Origin: SIG603 sp964370405
Lineage (GTDB): Bacteria > Bacillota > Clostridia > Oscillospirales > Acutalibacteraceae
DNA length: 5,025 nucleotides
Assembly: GCA_964370405.1 (NCBI GenBank)
Contig: CAYJJB010000103.1
Location: 1 to 5,025, forward strand
Direction of reading: 5' to 3'
The translations under genes and the position numbers were made by a program. This document shows, one piece after another, positions 1 through 5,025 of this stretch. Every line of letters starts with the position of its first letter. The first letter of the stretch is position 1. Under the pieces are notes generated by a model that was not told the DNA's origin, did no database searches, and saw only the letters and a list, made by a program, of their open reading frames with translations.

Positions 1-710
1 TTGTAGACAATGAAACTTATTTTTTGAAAACGGGAGAAGCTATTTTTATACACTCGCATCAAGTACATTCTTTCATGGCTGATTGCGATAAAACTTGCTC
101 TTATGAGTCCATCGTATTTGATATTTCACTTCTTTCGGGGCTAAATTATCACACCGACCAAACGTCTTTTATTTCACCTTTGATTAACGAAGAACTCATT
201 CTTCCGACTATTTTTACTGATAAAGGACAATCTGAATCACTTATTTTCGATTATGTAAGAACCATAATTCGTCTTTATAATCAAGGTAAAACCGCTAACA
301 TTTTAGAAATTAAGGGTTATCTTTATTTTATTTTTTCACTATTATTTAGATATGCCGATTCGACTTCAAAAACTAGCCCAAAACAACGCCGCAATACAGA
401 GCTCATAAAAAGCACTTTAATCTATATAGAGGAAAACCTTGATAAACCTCTTACCACTCAAAATTTAAGCAAAAATTCATATTTAAGTAACGAACACTTT
501 TGCAGGTTATTTAAAAGGGCTACAGGGCGTACACCTGTCGATTATATTAATAATCTAAAAATGAATAAAGCGGCTGAACTATTACAATCCGGAGATAAAA
601 AGGTAATAGAAATTGCTTTTATGCTCGGGTTTAATAATCTTAGCCACTTTAATCGTCTTTTTAAACGTTATATGAAAAAACTACCTAAAGAGTATAAGCC
701 GCAAAAATAA
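1..710 (+). CDS. AraC/XylS-family transcriptional regulator, 5' end missing
   Basis: The reading frame is open from the left edge, so the gene starts outside the window. The 235 visible codons are the C-terminal portion. A TTG at 24 is internal and not a convincing start, because the frame continues upstream as VDNETYFLKTGEAIFIHSHQ, a typical cupin strand pattern (Gly-Glu, then His-rich IFIHSHQVHSF). About the first 100 visible residues are therefore the end of an N-terminal cupin-like ligand-binding domain, followed by a helical linker. The last 100 or so residues are the double helix-turn-helix domain. HTH 1 includes LSKNSYLSNEHFCRLFKRATGRTPVDYI, and HTH 2 includes IEIAFMLGFNNLSHFNRLFKRYMKKLPKEYK, matching the family signature near the C-terminus. 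The usual G-x-TP of that signature is replaced by KKLP. Such proteins usually control nearby sugar or stress genes. It is convergent with the mtl operon, so a link to mannitol is not supported. The ligand and targets are unknown. Confidence 0.93.
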   Translation, partial: VDNETYFLKTGEAIFIHSHQVHSFMADCDKTCSYESIVFDISLLSGLNYHTDQTSFISPLINEELILPTIFTDKGQSESLIFDYVRTIIRLYNQGKTANILEIKGYLYFIFSLLFRYADSTSKTSPKQRRNTELIKSTLIYIEENLDKPLTTQNLSKNSYLSNEHFCRLFKRATGRTPVDYINNLKMNKAAELLQSGDKKVIEIAFMLGFNNLSHFNRLFKRYMKKLPKEYKPQK

Positions 711-864
711 TCTTTCTTTTTACTTTCTTATAAGAATTATAACATCGACATCTTCATCTAACTTACACTATCACGACAATAAACCTATACTATTCCGACA
801 TTTTATGGATTTTAGATATCTACAACTTGGCATCCAAAAACTCCCTTCAATTACCCCCAAAAAT

Positions 865-911
865 AAAAGTGCTGAAAACACCCATAAAAAGGGTCATTTT
901 CAGCACTTTTT
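865..911 (+). terminator. Rho-independent terminator, probably bidirectional
   Basis: A 14-bp perfect stem pairs 865-878 (AAAAGTGCTGAAAA) with 897-910 (TTTTCAGCACTTTT). A second 4-bp stem pairs 880-883 (ACCC) with 891-894 (GGGT), with a 1x2 internal loop between the stems and a 7-base A-rich loop. On the plus strand the stem ends in a run of five T (907-911), about 155 bases after the AraC-type stop codon. Read on the minus strand the stem ends in TTTT-A-TTTTT, so it can also stop transcription coming from mtlR. Confidence 0.8.
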
Positions 912-942
912 GTGACAGATACTCAAATGTGTCACAGTTTTT
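911..942 (+). repeat. Small hairpin abutting the terminator, possible back-up terminator
   Basis: A perfect 7-bp inverted repeat, TGTGACA (911-917) and TGTCACA (930-936), encloses 12 bases and is followed by G and five T (938-942). It directly follows the stronger hairpin at 865-911. The stem is short and the loop long, so as a terminator it would be weak. The right arm also belongs to a longer imperfect inverted repeat with 1043-1060, so the two pairings are mutually exclusive. Confidence 0.4.
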
Positions 943-1060
943 AAGCATGTTTATGTCCAGTGCAACTTAAACGCAGGCGCAAAAAGTCGCACTTCATAAA
1001 ACACGAAGTGCGACTTGCATGTCGAGGGTCTCGACTGGAAGGTGTAACACATTTGGATAT
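919..1060. repeat. Nested, near-concentric inverted repeats (MITE-like or structured-RNA-like block)
   Basis: The outer arms, 919-936 and 1043-1060, match as an inverted repeat at 15 of 18 positions, with a perfect core CAAATGTGT against ACACATTTG. A middle pair, TCCAGT (956-961) and ACTGGA (1034-1039), is perfect. The innermost pair is the perfect 12-bp hairpin 984-995/1005-1016. A further small hairpin, GTCGAG-GGT-CTCGAC, lies at 1021-1035 and overlaps the middle arm by two bases. The centres of the three nested pairs fall within about 11 bases of each other. The block is visibly more GC-rich than its surroundings. No open frame and no clear target-site duplication is seen. It could be a miniature transposable element, the remains of an insertion-sequence end, or a folded RNA. 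The sequence alone does not decide. Confidence 0.5.
981..1016 (-). terminator. Rho-independent terminator for the ptsI-mtlA-mtlR transcript
   Basis: A perfect 12-bp stem pairs AAGTCGCACTTC (984-995) with GAAGTGCGACTT (1005-1016) around a 9-base loop. Read on the minus strand, the stem is followed by T residues, giving GACTTTTT ending at 981. On the plus strand no T-run follows, so the polarity is minus. It lies about 264 bases beyond the mtlR stop codon with no intact gene between, so it is the likely end of the operon transcript. Confidence 0.72.
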
Positions 1061-1101
1061 TATCTTATTTTAAAAGAGGGTTTGAACTCGTAGTTTTTCA
1101 C

Positions 1102-1267
1102 TTATTCTTCTACATATTCATGTGGCCTTTCCGCATAATCTTTAAGAACTTTATTTCCAAAATGCACAAAACCGTTCGAATCAGGTGGGGGTCATCATCA
1201 TAATCTTATAAAAATCTTTTTGCACTTCACCTATAGCAGTCACATTGTAAGTGAAATCACATATTTT
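1102..1267 (-). pseudogene. Short frameshifted coding remnant of unknown family
   Basis: Minus-strand translation gives two adjoining protein-like pieces in different frames. The first (1267 down to about 1190) reads KICDFTYNVTAIGEVQKDFY followed by KIMMMTPT and a stop. The second (about 1189 down to 1102) reads PPDSNGFVHFGNKVLKDY followed by AERPHEYVEE and a TAA stop. The switch falls in a run of five C (minus strand, 1187-1191), a typical place for a one-base slip. Joined, they give about 55 residues that look like the C-terminal end of a protein. There is no start codon with a ribosome binding site, and a stop (TAG, 1268-1270) lies just upstream, so this is a decayed tail and not a working gene. 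The family was not recognised. A chance open stretch is possible. Confidence 0.35.
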
Positions 1268-1279
1268 CTACATGTCTTT

Positions 1280-3352
1280 TCACTTTATGTAATTCAAAAA
1301 AAATAATTTTAAAATCTTTGATATAGTTTTTAAGGTTTCACTGTCATCACCTTTATGAATATTATCTATAAATTCGCTGTTTTGCACCATGCTACTGCTA
1401 ATACTTCCCATTATTTCACCATTTATTTTTTCATTTTCATCTTTTGGAATCAACATAGTGAAGATTATACTTATACCCTTAAAATCAGGTGACTTGAACT
1501 CTTCTAAATCGTCAGCAGTAAAAATATTAAATGACGGATTTTTAACTCCTCTACTTTTAGCATGTAAGAGTGCAAAATTTAATTCAGGAAAAATCTGACT
1601 TGAAATTCTTTCCCTTTTCAAAATATCATCTTCTACAACTATTGGGTTTTCATCAACACCGCAAACGGTAGTTGCAATTAACTTTAGAGCTTGTTTAAAA
1701 TCTATATTTTTATCTATTTTGTAAATCCCAATATTATTTTCAATAAGACTGATTTGATTTATCATGGAAGAAATCGTTTCAAACTCTAAGTTTCTTTTAT
1801 CAACAGAGTTTTCTTCTGTATAAACTTCGTATTTATTTATCATTTGACGTATTTGTTCCATATTCTTTTCACTAACAAGTGGGCTGACTTCTACCACCTC
1901 AATATCCTTTAGATTCAAGGAAATACTTGAGATTAAAAAATCTTCTTTTTTTATAATTTCATCATTGATATCATTTTTCCCATAAGCACTGAGTAAAACG
2001 CTATCTTTAAATCTTTTCTTAAGCTTTGAGAGCATAAGTCTTGAAATACCTATACCGCTCGAGCAGACAATACCTATATTTACAACTTTCGATTTTTGCT
2101 TATTCGTTTCTATTCTGACAAGCGCCGCTGCAAAATGCACTGCTAAAAATCCAATTTCAGCTGGCGGTACTGTTTTGTCTATACATTCTTCTAAAGCTTT
2201 TGCAGAATTTTCACATTTCCTATATACATCACTGTACTGATTAATCACTTCGTTTAACATGGGATTATGAATATTCATACCGTTTGAAAGCCTAATTATT
2301 GTAGGCTCTAAATGTGCTAATAAACTATCCAAAAATTCTTCATCTTGCTTTAATTGATATGCCATTTTTTCATCAAACGCATAAATCATTTTATCCGCAA
2401 TTAAATTGATATTTTCAAGTCGGCTCCCCGTTTTTATAGTGACTCTTTCAACTTTAGAGGCTTTTATATGTAAACAAATGTAAGAAATCTCCACTTCAGG
2501 AATCTCAATATCAAATTCCTCTTCTAATTCTGTAGCAATTTTTTGCGCAACTAAATACTCTGTATCTTTGGGCTGTAATTTCTTCTCAGTAATATTATCT
2601 TCGATTGTTTCTTCATTTAGTATTCGCTTTACCGCTATACTGATATGCATAATTAATCCAATGTAAGAATTCTCCGTAAGTTGTTTAACATAATCACTAT
2701 TTATTCTGTTTATGCAATCTGTCACTTTTCGCACGGTGTCTTCACCTAAAATTTGTAAAAATCCTGATTTTTGAAAACTATCAATAATATCACTACTTTT
2801 TGAATCATTGTGATATATTTCTAAAAGATAATCCGAGCCTATGTTTTCGCTTAAAAAATTCTTTATCGCTTTTCTATAATTTAATTCTGTTCCTTGCACC
2901 GATATGCCGCTGCCGGGTTTTTTTACTATTTTTAAATCATGTAAGTTAAACCATGTTTCAAGAGATTCAATGTCGGCACTTACTGTCGCTTCACTAACTT
3001 TAAATTTAGTGCTGTACCAAAACAATTTTTTAACACCTTTATCCGTCAACATCTCAAAGGCTATCTTTTTTCTCCTGTAATCTTTGTCGTTGTCATCAAG
3101 TGCATTGTCACCGCTTAATTCATTGAATAGAGCTATTTTATCTTCATCTTTGCCTATTATCCAAACACCGACACCAGTTTTCGAAGCAAATTCCAGATTG
3201 TATGACATTAAATCACTCGGCAAAAACTCAAGTTCTCGTTGAACTGTGCGCTTACTCACACCAATTTTTTCTGACAACTTCACAATAGATACAGGTGAAT
3301 TTTCTTTCAACATTAAAAGTAATATCTTTTTCTCTCTTGCGCTAAAACTCAT
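1280..3352 (-). CDS. mtlR: MtlR-type PRD-containing transcriptional activator of the mannitol PTS operon
   Basis: This 690-residue protein (B. subtilis MtlR is about the same length) activates mannitol genes and is controlled by PTS phosphorylation. In order, it has an N-terminal HTH of the DeoR/HTH_11 kind (about 1-60, with LSEKIGVSKRTVQRELEFL), a second winged-helix region, PRD1 (about 190-300), PRD2 (about 310-415), an EIIB-Gat-like domain (about 422-510) and an EIIA Mtl/Fru-like domain (about 540-690). All expected phosphorylation residues are visible: His236 and His295 in PRD1, His347 and His406 in PRD2, Cys430 in VCSSGIGIS, and His597 in FALLHAKS. In the family, HPr phosphorylation of PRD2 activates, while EIIB- and EIIA-dependent phosphorylation of the later domains inhibits. 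I chose the ATG at 3352 because AGAAAGG lies 9 bases upstream. A start 25 codons earlier would fall inside the promoter palindrome and has no ribosome binding site. The gene lies 103 bases after mtlA on the same strand. Assignment to mannitol rests partly on the neighbouring mtlA. Confidence 0.93.
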   Translation of the reverse strand: MSFSAREKKILLLMLKENSPVSIVKLSEKIGVSKRTVQRELEFLPSDLMSYNLEFASKTGVGVWIIGKDEDKIALFNELSGDNALDDNDKDYRRKKIAFEMLTDKGVKKLFWYSTKFKVSEATVSADIESLETWFNLHDLKIVKKPGSGISVQGTELNYRKAIKNFLSENIGSDYLLEIYHNDSKSSDIIDSFQKSGFLQILGEDTVRKVTDCINRINSDYVKQLTENSYIGLIMHISIAVKRILNEETIEDNITEKKLQPKDTEYLVAQKIATELEEEFDIEIPEVEISYICLHIKASKVERVTIKTGSRLENINLIADKMIYAFDEKMAYQLKQDEEFLDSLLAHLEPTIIRLSNGMNIHNPMLNEVINQYSDVYRKCENSAKALEECIDKTVPPAEIGFLAVHFAAALVRIETNKQKSKVVNIGIVCSSGIGISRLMLSKLKKRFKDSVLLSAYGKNDINDEIIKKEDFLISSISLNLKDIEVVEVSPLVSEKNMEQIRQMINKYEVYTEENSVDKRNLEFETISSMINQISLIENNIGIYKIDKNIDFKQALKLIATTVCGVDENPIVVEDDILKRERISSQIFPELNFALLHAKSRGVKNPSFNIFTADDLEEFKSPDFKGISIIFTMLIPKDENEKINGEIMGSISSSMVQNSEFIDNIHKGDDSETLKTISKILKLFFLNYIK

Positions 3353-3361
3353 GTCACACAA

Positions 3362-3368
3362 CCTTTCT
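3362..3368 (-). promoter_or_regulatory. Ribosome binding site that fixes the mtlR start
   Basis: On the minus strand AGAAAGG is followed by nine bases (TTGTGTGAC) and then ATG (3352-3350). This supports translation from MSFSAREKK. The upstream in-frame ATG (3427-3425) is preceded by GTGTGATACAAG, which has no purine-rich SD motif. Confidence 0.75.
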
Positions 3369-3398
3369 TGATAAATAATTTTCTTAATTATACTAATT

Positions 3399-3427
3399 AT
3401 TATAGTATGATACAAGACAAATTTCAT
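3399..3427 (-). promoter_or_regulatory. Candidate mtlR promoter
   Basis: The minus strand has a perfect -10 box, TATAAT (3404-3399). With a 17-base spacer, the -35 position reads ATGAAA (3427-3422), 4 of 6 matches to TTGACA. This is weak and fits an activated or regulated promoter. The start of transcription would fall near 3392, giving an untranslated leader of about 40 bases before the mtlR ATG. The region is AT-rich, so a chance TATAAT is possible. Confidence 0.5.
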
Positions 3428-3436
3428 CTTGTATCA
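3408..3436. promoter_or_regulatory. Perfect 10-bp inverted repeat in the mtlA-mtlR gap, candidate operator
   Basis: TGATACAAGA (3408-3417) and TCTTGTATCA (3427-3436) form a perfect inverted repeat around nine bases. Half-site centres are 19 bp apart, close to two helical turns, which suits a dimeric DNA-binding protein. The repeat overlaps the -35 position and spacer of the candidate mtlR promoter and ends 19 bases after the mtlA stop codon. As RNA it would form a stable hairpin, but no T-run follows on the minus strand, so it is not a normal terminator. MtlR itself or another repressor could bind here, or it could be an RNA processing or stability hairpin between mtlA and mtlR. Confidence 0.55.
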
Positions 3437-3455
3437 CACTAACTTCTATTAAATT

Positions 3456-4841
3456 TTATTGCTTTAAGGTTTCTACCAGTTCCCCATACTCAGGAGCTGC
3501 CATAAAGTTTGTAATTGTTACAATCTTAGCGCTTGGATTGCTTTTTTCAGCTCTCTCTTTTAAAGTCTTATGAGTTACAACAATTTGCACATCTGCCGGA
3601 ATTGATGAAACTGATGTATGGATAACTTCGATATCGCCTCTTCCTGCCGCAGCTAATTTTTTTCTTAAAACCGTAGCTCCCATTGCACTTGAACCCATTC
3701 CTGCATCACAAGCAAAAGCGATTTTACTTATTTTACCATCTAAGACAAGCGGAGCTGCCTCTTCTACAGGAAGACCCATTGCCCTATTTTTTTCTGCCGC
3801 TCTTTGTGCCTGTGCATCTTCAAGACTTACACCCTTATTCATAAATTTAAGTAGTGGTATAGCTATAAGAAGGGAAACTGCAGTTGAAACGAGCACACCT
3901 AAAATTATACCAAGATAAGAATTTTTTTCCGCCATAACAAATATTGCCAAAATACTTCCCGGAGAGGCTGCAGAGGTAAGTCCTACATCAAATAAACCGA
4001 ATACAAAAATACCGCTGATTGAACCACCTATAGTCGATAGAAGTAGCAAAGGATTCATAAGAACATATGGGAAGTAAATCTCATGTATTCCTCCGAAAAA
4101 GTGGATAATTGCTGCACCTGGAGCAGTTGTTTTTGCACTACCTTTTCCAAGGAAACAGTATGCAAGTAAAACGCCAAGCCCTGGACCCGGATTAGACTCA
4201 AGCAAAAAGAAGATTGACTTTCCTATTTCATCGACTTCTTTCATTCCAATAGGAGATAAAATACCATGATTAATGGCATTATTTAAAAATAGTATTTTAG
4301 CTGGTTCTATAAATATGCTGACTAGCGGAAGTAGGCCGTATTCTAAGAAGAAGGTAACACCAACTTCTATCACATATGTAAATCCTAAAACCAGTGGAGT
4401 AATACCTATCATTGCTAGTAGAGAAAGACCAAAACCAATAATTCCTAACGAGAAATTATTTACAAGCATTTCAAAGCCGGCTTTAACTTTATTGTGCATA
4501 AATTTATCGAATAGTTTCAAAATATACGCAGCAAGTGGTCCTGCTATCATAGCACCTATAAACATTGGTGTATCAGGTGCACCGACAATAACACCCATCG
4601 TGGCTATAGCACCGATAACGCCACCACGTTGATCATGTACTTTGCTACCACCCGTATAGGCAATTAGTAGCGGTAATAGTGTAAACTTCATAGGGTCGAT
4701 GAGTCTTGCAAAATTCTCATCAGGAATCCAACCTGAATCAAGGAACAACGCTGTTATAAGACCCCACGCAATAAATGCGCCAATGTTTGGCATCACCATA
4801 CCACTTAAAAATCTACCAAACACTTGAACTTTTTGTTTCAT
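3456..4841 (-). CDS. mtlA: Mannitol-specific PTS permease, EIICB subunit
   Basis: This membrane protein imports D-mannitol and phosphorylates it to mannitol 1-phosphate. Its 461 residues align closely with E. coli MtlA (637 residues) over the EIIC and EIIB parts. The C-terminal EIIA domain is absent, as is common in Bacillota, so a separate MtlF is needed. The EIIC domain (about 1-335) opens with KVQVFGRFLSGMVMPNIGAF and carries several hydrophobic membrane segments, the NNAINHGI motif (His192) and GGIHEIYFPYVLMNP, with the substrate-site pair His253-Glu254. A charged Ala/Glu-rich linker (about 340-370) leads to the EIIB domain, whose CDAGMGSSAMGA loop holds the phosphorylated Cys378. I chose the ATG at 4841 because AAAGGAG lies nine bases upstream. 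An in-frame TTG two codons earlier is only three bases from that SD, which is too close. The gene follows ptsI by 14 bases and precedes mtlR by 103 bases. Confidence 0.97.
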   Translation of the reverse strand: MKQKVQVFGRFLSGMVMPNIGAFIAWGLITALFLDSGWIPDENFARLIDPMKFTLLPLLIAYTGGSKVHDQRGGVIGAIATMGVIVGAPDTPMFIGAMIAGPLAAYILKLFDKFMHNKVKAGFEMLVNNFSLGIIGFGLSLLAMIGITPLVLGFTYVIEVGVTFFLEYGLLPLVSIFIEPAKILFLNNAINHGILSPIGMKEVDEIGKSIFFLLESNPGPGLGVLLAYCFLGKGSAKTTAPGAAIIHFFGGIHEIYFPYVLMNPLLLLSTIGGSISGIFVFGLFDVGLTSAASPGSILAIFVMAEKNSYLGIILGVLVSTAVSLLIAIPLLKFMNKGVSLEDAQAQRAAEKNRAMGLPVEEAAPLVLDGKISKIAFACDAGMGSSAMGATVLRKKLAAAGRGDIEVIHTSVSSIPADVQIVVTHKTLKERAEKSNPSAKIVTITNFMAAPEYGELVETLKQ

Positions 4842-4850
4842 TTTCAACCA

Positions 4851-4857
4851 CTCCTTT
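4851..4857 (-). promoter_or_regulatory. mtlA ribosome binding site overlapping the ptsI stop codon
   Basis: The minus strand reads TAAAGGAG, then TGGTTGAAA, then ATG. The ptsI stop codon TAA (4858-4856) shares two A residues with the SD AAAGGAG, so ribosomes finishing ptsI arrive on the mtlA start region and translational coupling is likely. The nine-base spacing favours ATG (4841-4839) over TTG (4847-4845). Confidence 0.8.
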
Positions 4858-5025
4858 ATAATTTATTTATACTGTTTATAAGCTCTTCTCTAACATAATC
4901 CATGCTTGAGGCCGACATGCTAAATTCATCTAACCCCATATCTAAGAGTATTTTAGAAGCTTTTACATCACCTGCCATCTCTCCACACATGCCTACTTTA
5001 ATCCCCTCTTCATGTGCAGCTTCTA
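4856..5025 (-). CDS. ptsI: PTS Enzyme I (PEP-protein phosphotransferase), C-terminal end only
   Basis: Only the last 55 codons are in the window; the gene continues past the right edge. Enzyme I is the cytoplasmic kinase that autophosphorylates from PEP and passes phosphate to HPr. The visible part is the end of the PEP-binding TIM-barrel domain: EEGIKVGMCGEMAGD holds the conserved active-site Cys, and MGLDEFSMSASSM is the characteristic Enzyme I signature. PPDK and PEP synthase have different residues at these places. From memory of homologues, E. coli and B. subtilis Enzyme I continue about 44-55 residues after SMSA. Here only 17 residues follow (SSMDYVREELINSINKL), so the last helices appear to be missing. 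The stop merges with the mtlA ribosome binding site, which argues for a genuine end. Its place in front of mtlA suggests it serves, at least in part, mannitol uptake. Confidence 0.92.
   Translation of the reverse strand, partial: EAAHEEGIKVGMCGEMAGDVKASKILLDMGLDEFSMSASSMDYVREELINSINKL

Larger units (their letters stand above)
711..1279. other. Convergent intergenic region with hairpins, nested repeats and a coding remnant
   Basis: This stretch separates the AraC-type gene (ending at 710) from mtlR (ending at 1280 on the opposite strand), so it needs terminators and no promoters for these two genes. Positions 711-864 are AT-rich and showed no gene or repeat. Positions 865-942 hold two hairpins, 919-1060 a nested inverted-repeat block with a minus-strand terminator, and 1102-1267 a broken coding remnant on the minus strand. 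I found no intact gene with a ribosome binding site. Confidence 0.7.

Noticed and set aside
24..26. TTG as the start of the AraC-type gene
   Set aside because: The frame stays open to the window edge, and the upstream residues continue a cupin-like pattern. No ribosome binding site precedes the TTG.
1..710. AraC-type regulator as a controller of the mannitol operon
   Set aside because: It is convergent with the operon, separated by terminators, and MtlR already fills that role. Nothing in the sequence ties it to mannitol.
1174..1182. GTTCGAATC, resembling the T-loop of a tRNA
   Set aside because: The flanking bases do not form a 5-bp T-stem, and no acceptor, D or anticodon arm could be found around it.
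711..1279. CRISPR array
   Set aside because: The repeats are inverted, unequal and nested. There are no regularly spaced direct repeats or spacers.
1389..1598. Open frame of 69 codons on the plus strand
   Set aside because: It lies wholly antisense to the EIIA-like domain of mtlR, has no ribosome binding site and gives a low-complexity hydrophobic product.
3408..3436. Palindrome as a terminator or BglG-type antiterminator site
   Set aside because: No T-run follows on the minus strand and no overlapping terminator is present. MtlR-type proteins have a DNA-binding HTH and no RNA-binding CAT domain, so an RNA antitermination site is not expected.
4273..4632. Open frame of 119 codons on the plus strand
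   Set aside because: It is antisense to the well-conserved EIIC part of mtlA, and its Pro/Ile-rich product is typical of a reverse-frame shadow.

Overview
The window comes from an AT-rich genome whose genes look like those of low-GC Gram-positive bacteria (Bacillota, probably an anaerobic fermenter). The reasons are strong AGGAG-type ribosome binding sites, a separate EIICB-type mannitol permease with no fused EIIA, and a PRD-containing MtlR-type activator. The genus cannot be read from this sequence.

Layout. Positions 1-710 (+) hold the 3' part of an AraC/XylS-family regulator whose start lies outside the window. Positions 711-1279 are a 570-base convergent intergenic region. It holds a bidirectional terminator hairpin (865-911), a second small hairpin (911-942), a locally GC-richer block of nested inverted repeats (919-1060) containing a perfect 12-bp hairpin that reads as a terminator for the minus strand (981-1016), and a short frameshifted coding remnant (1102-1267). 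No feature was seen in 711-864 or 1061-1101. From 1280 to the right edge, everything is on the minus strand and forms one operon. In transcription order it is the 3' end of ptsI (Enzyme I, 4856-5025), mtlA (mannitol EIICB, 3456-4841) and an mtlR-type activator gene (1280-3352).

How the genes work together. Enzyme I takes phosphate from PEP and passes it through HPr and a mannitol EIIA to the EIIB domain of MtlA (Cys378), which phosphorylates mannitol as the EIIC domain imports it. MtlR reads the phosphorylation state of the same chain through its PRD, EIIB-like and EIIA-like domains, all of which keep their expected His/Cys residues, and should switch on the mtl genes. ptsI and mtlA are tightly packed: the ptsI stop codon overlaps the mtlA Shine-Dalgarno sequence. 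The 103-base mtlA-mtlR gap holds a perfect 10-bp inverted repeat overlapping a plausible mtlR promoter.

Unusual points: a general PTS gene (ptsI) sits inside the mannitol operon; Enzyme I ends early compared with familiar homologues; mtlF (EIIA) and mtlD (mannitol-1-phosphate dehydrogenase) are absent downstream of mtlR; and there is a MITE-like block of nested repeats. I see no evidence for a wholly new system here. It is mostly a standard mannitol PTS locus with a few local oddities.
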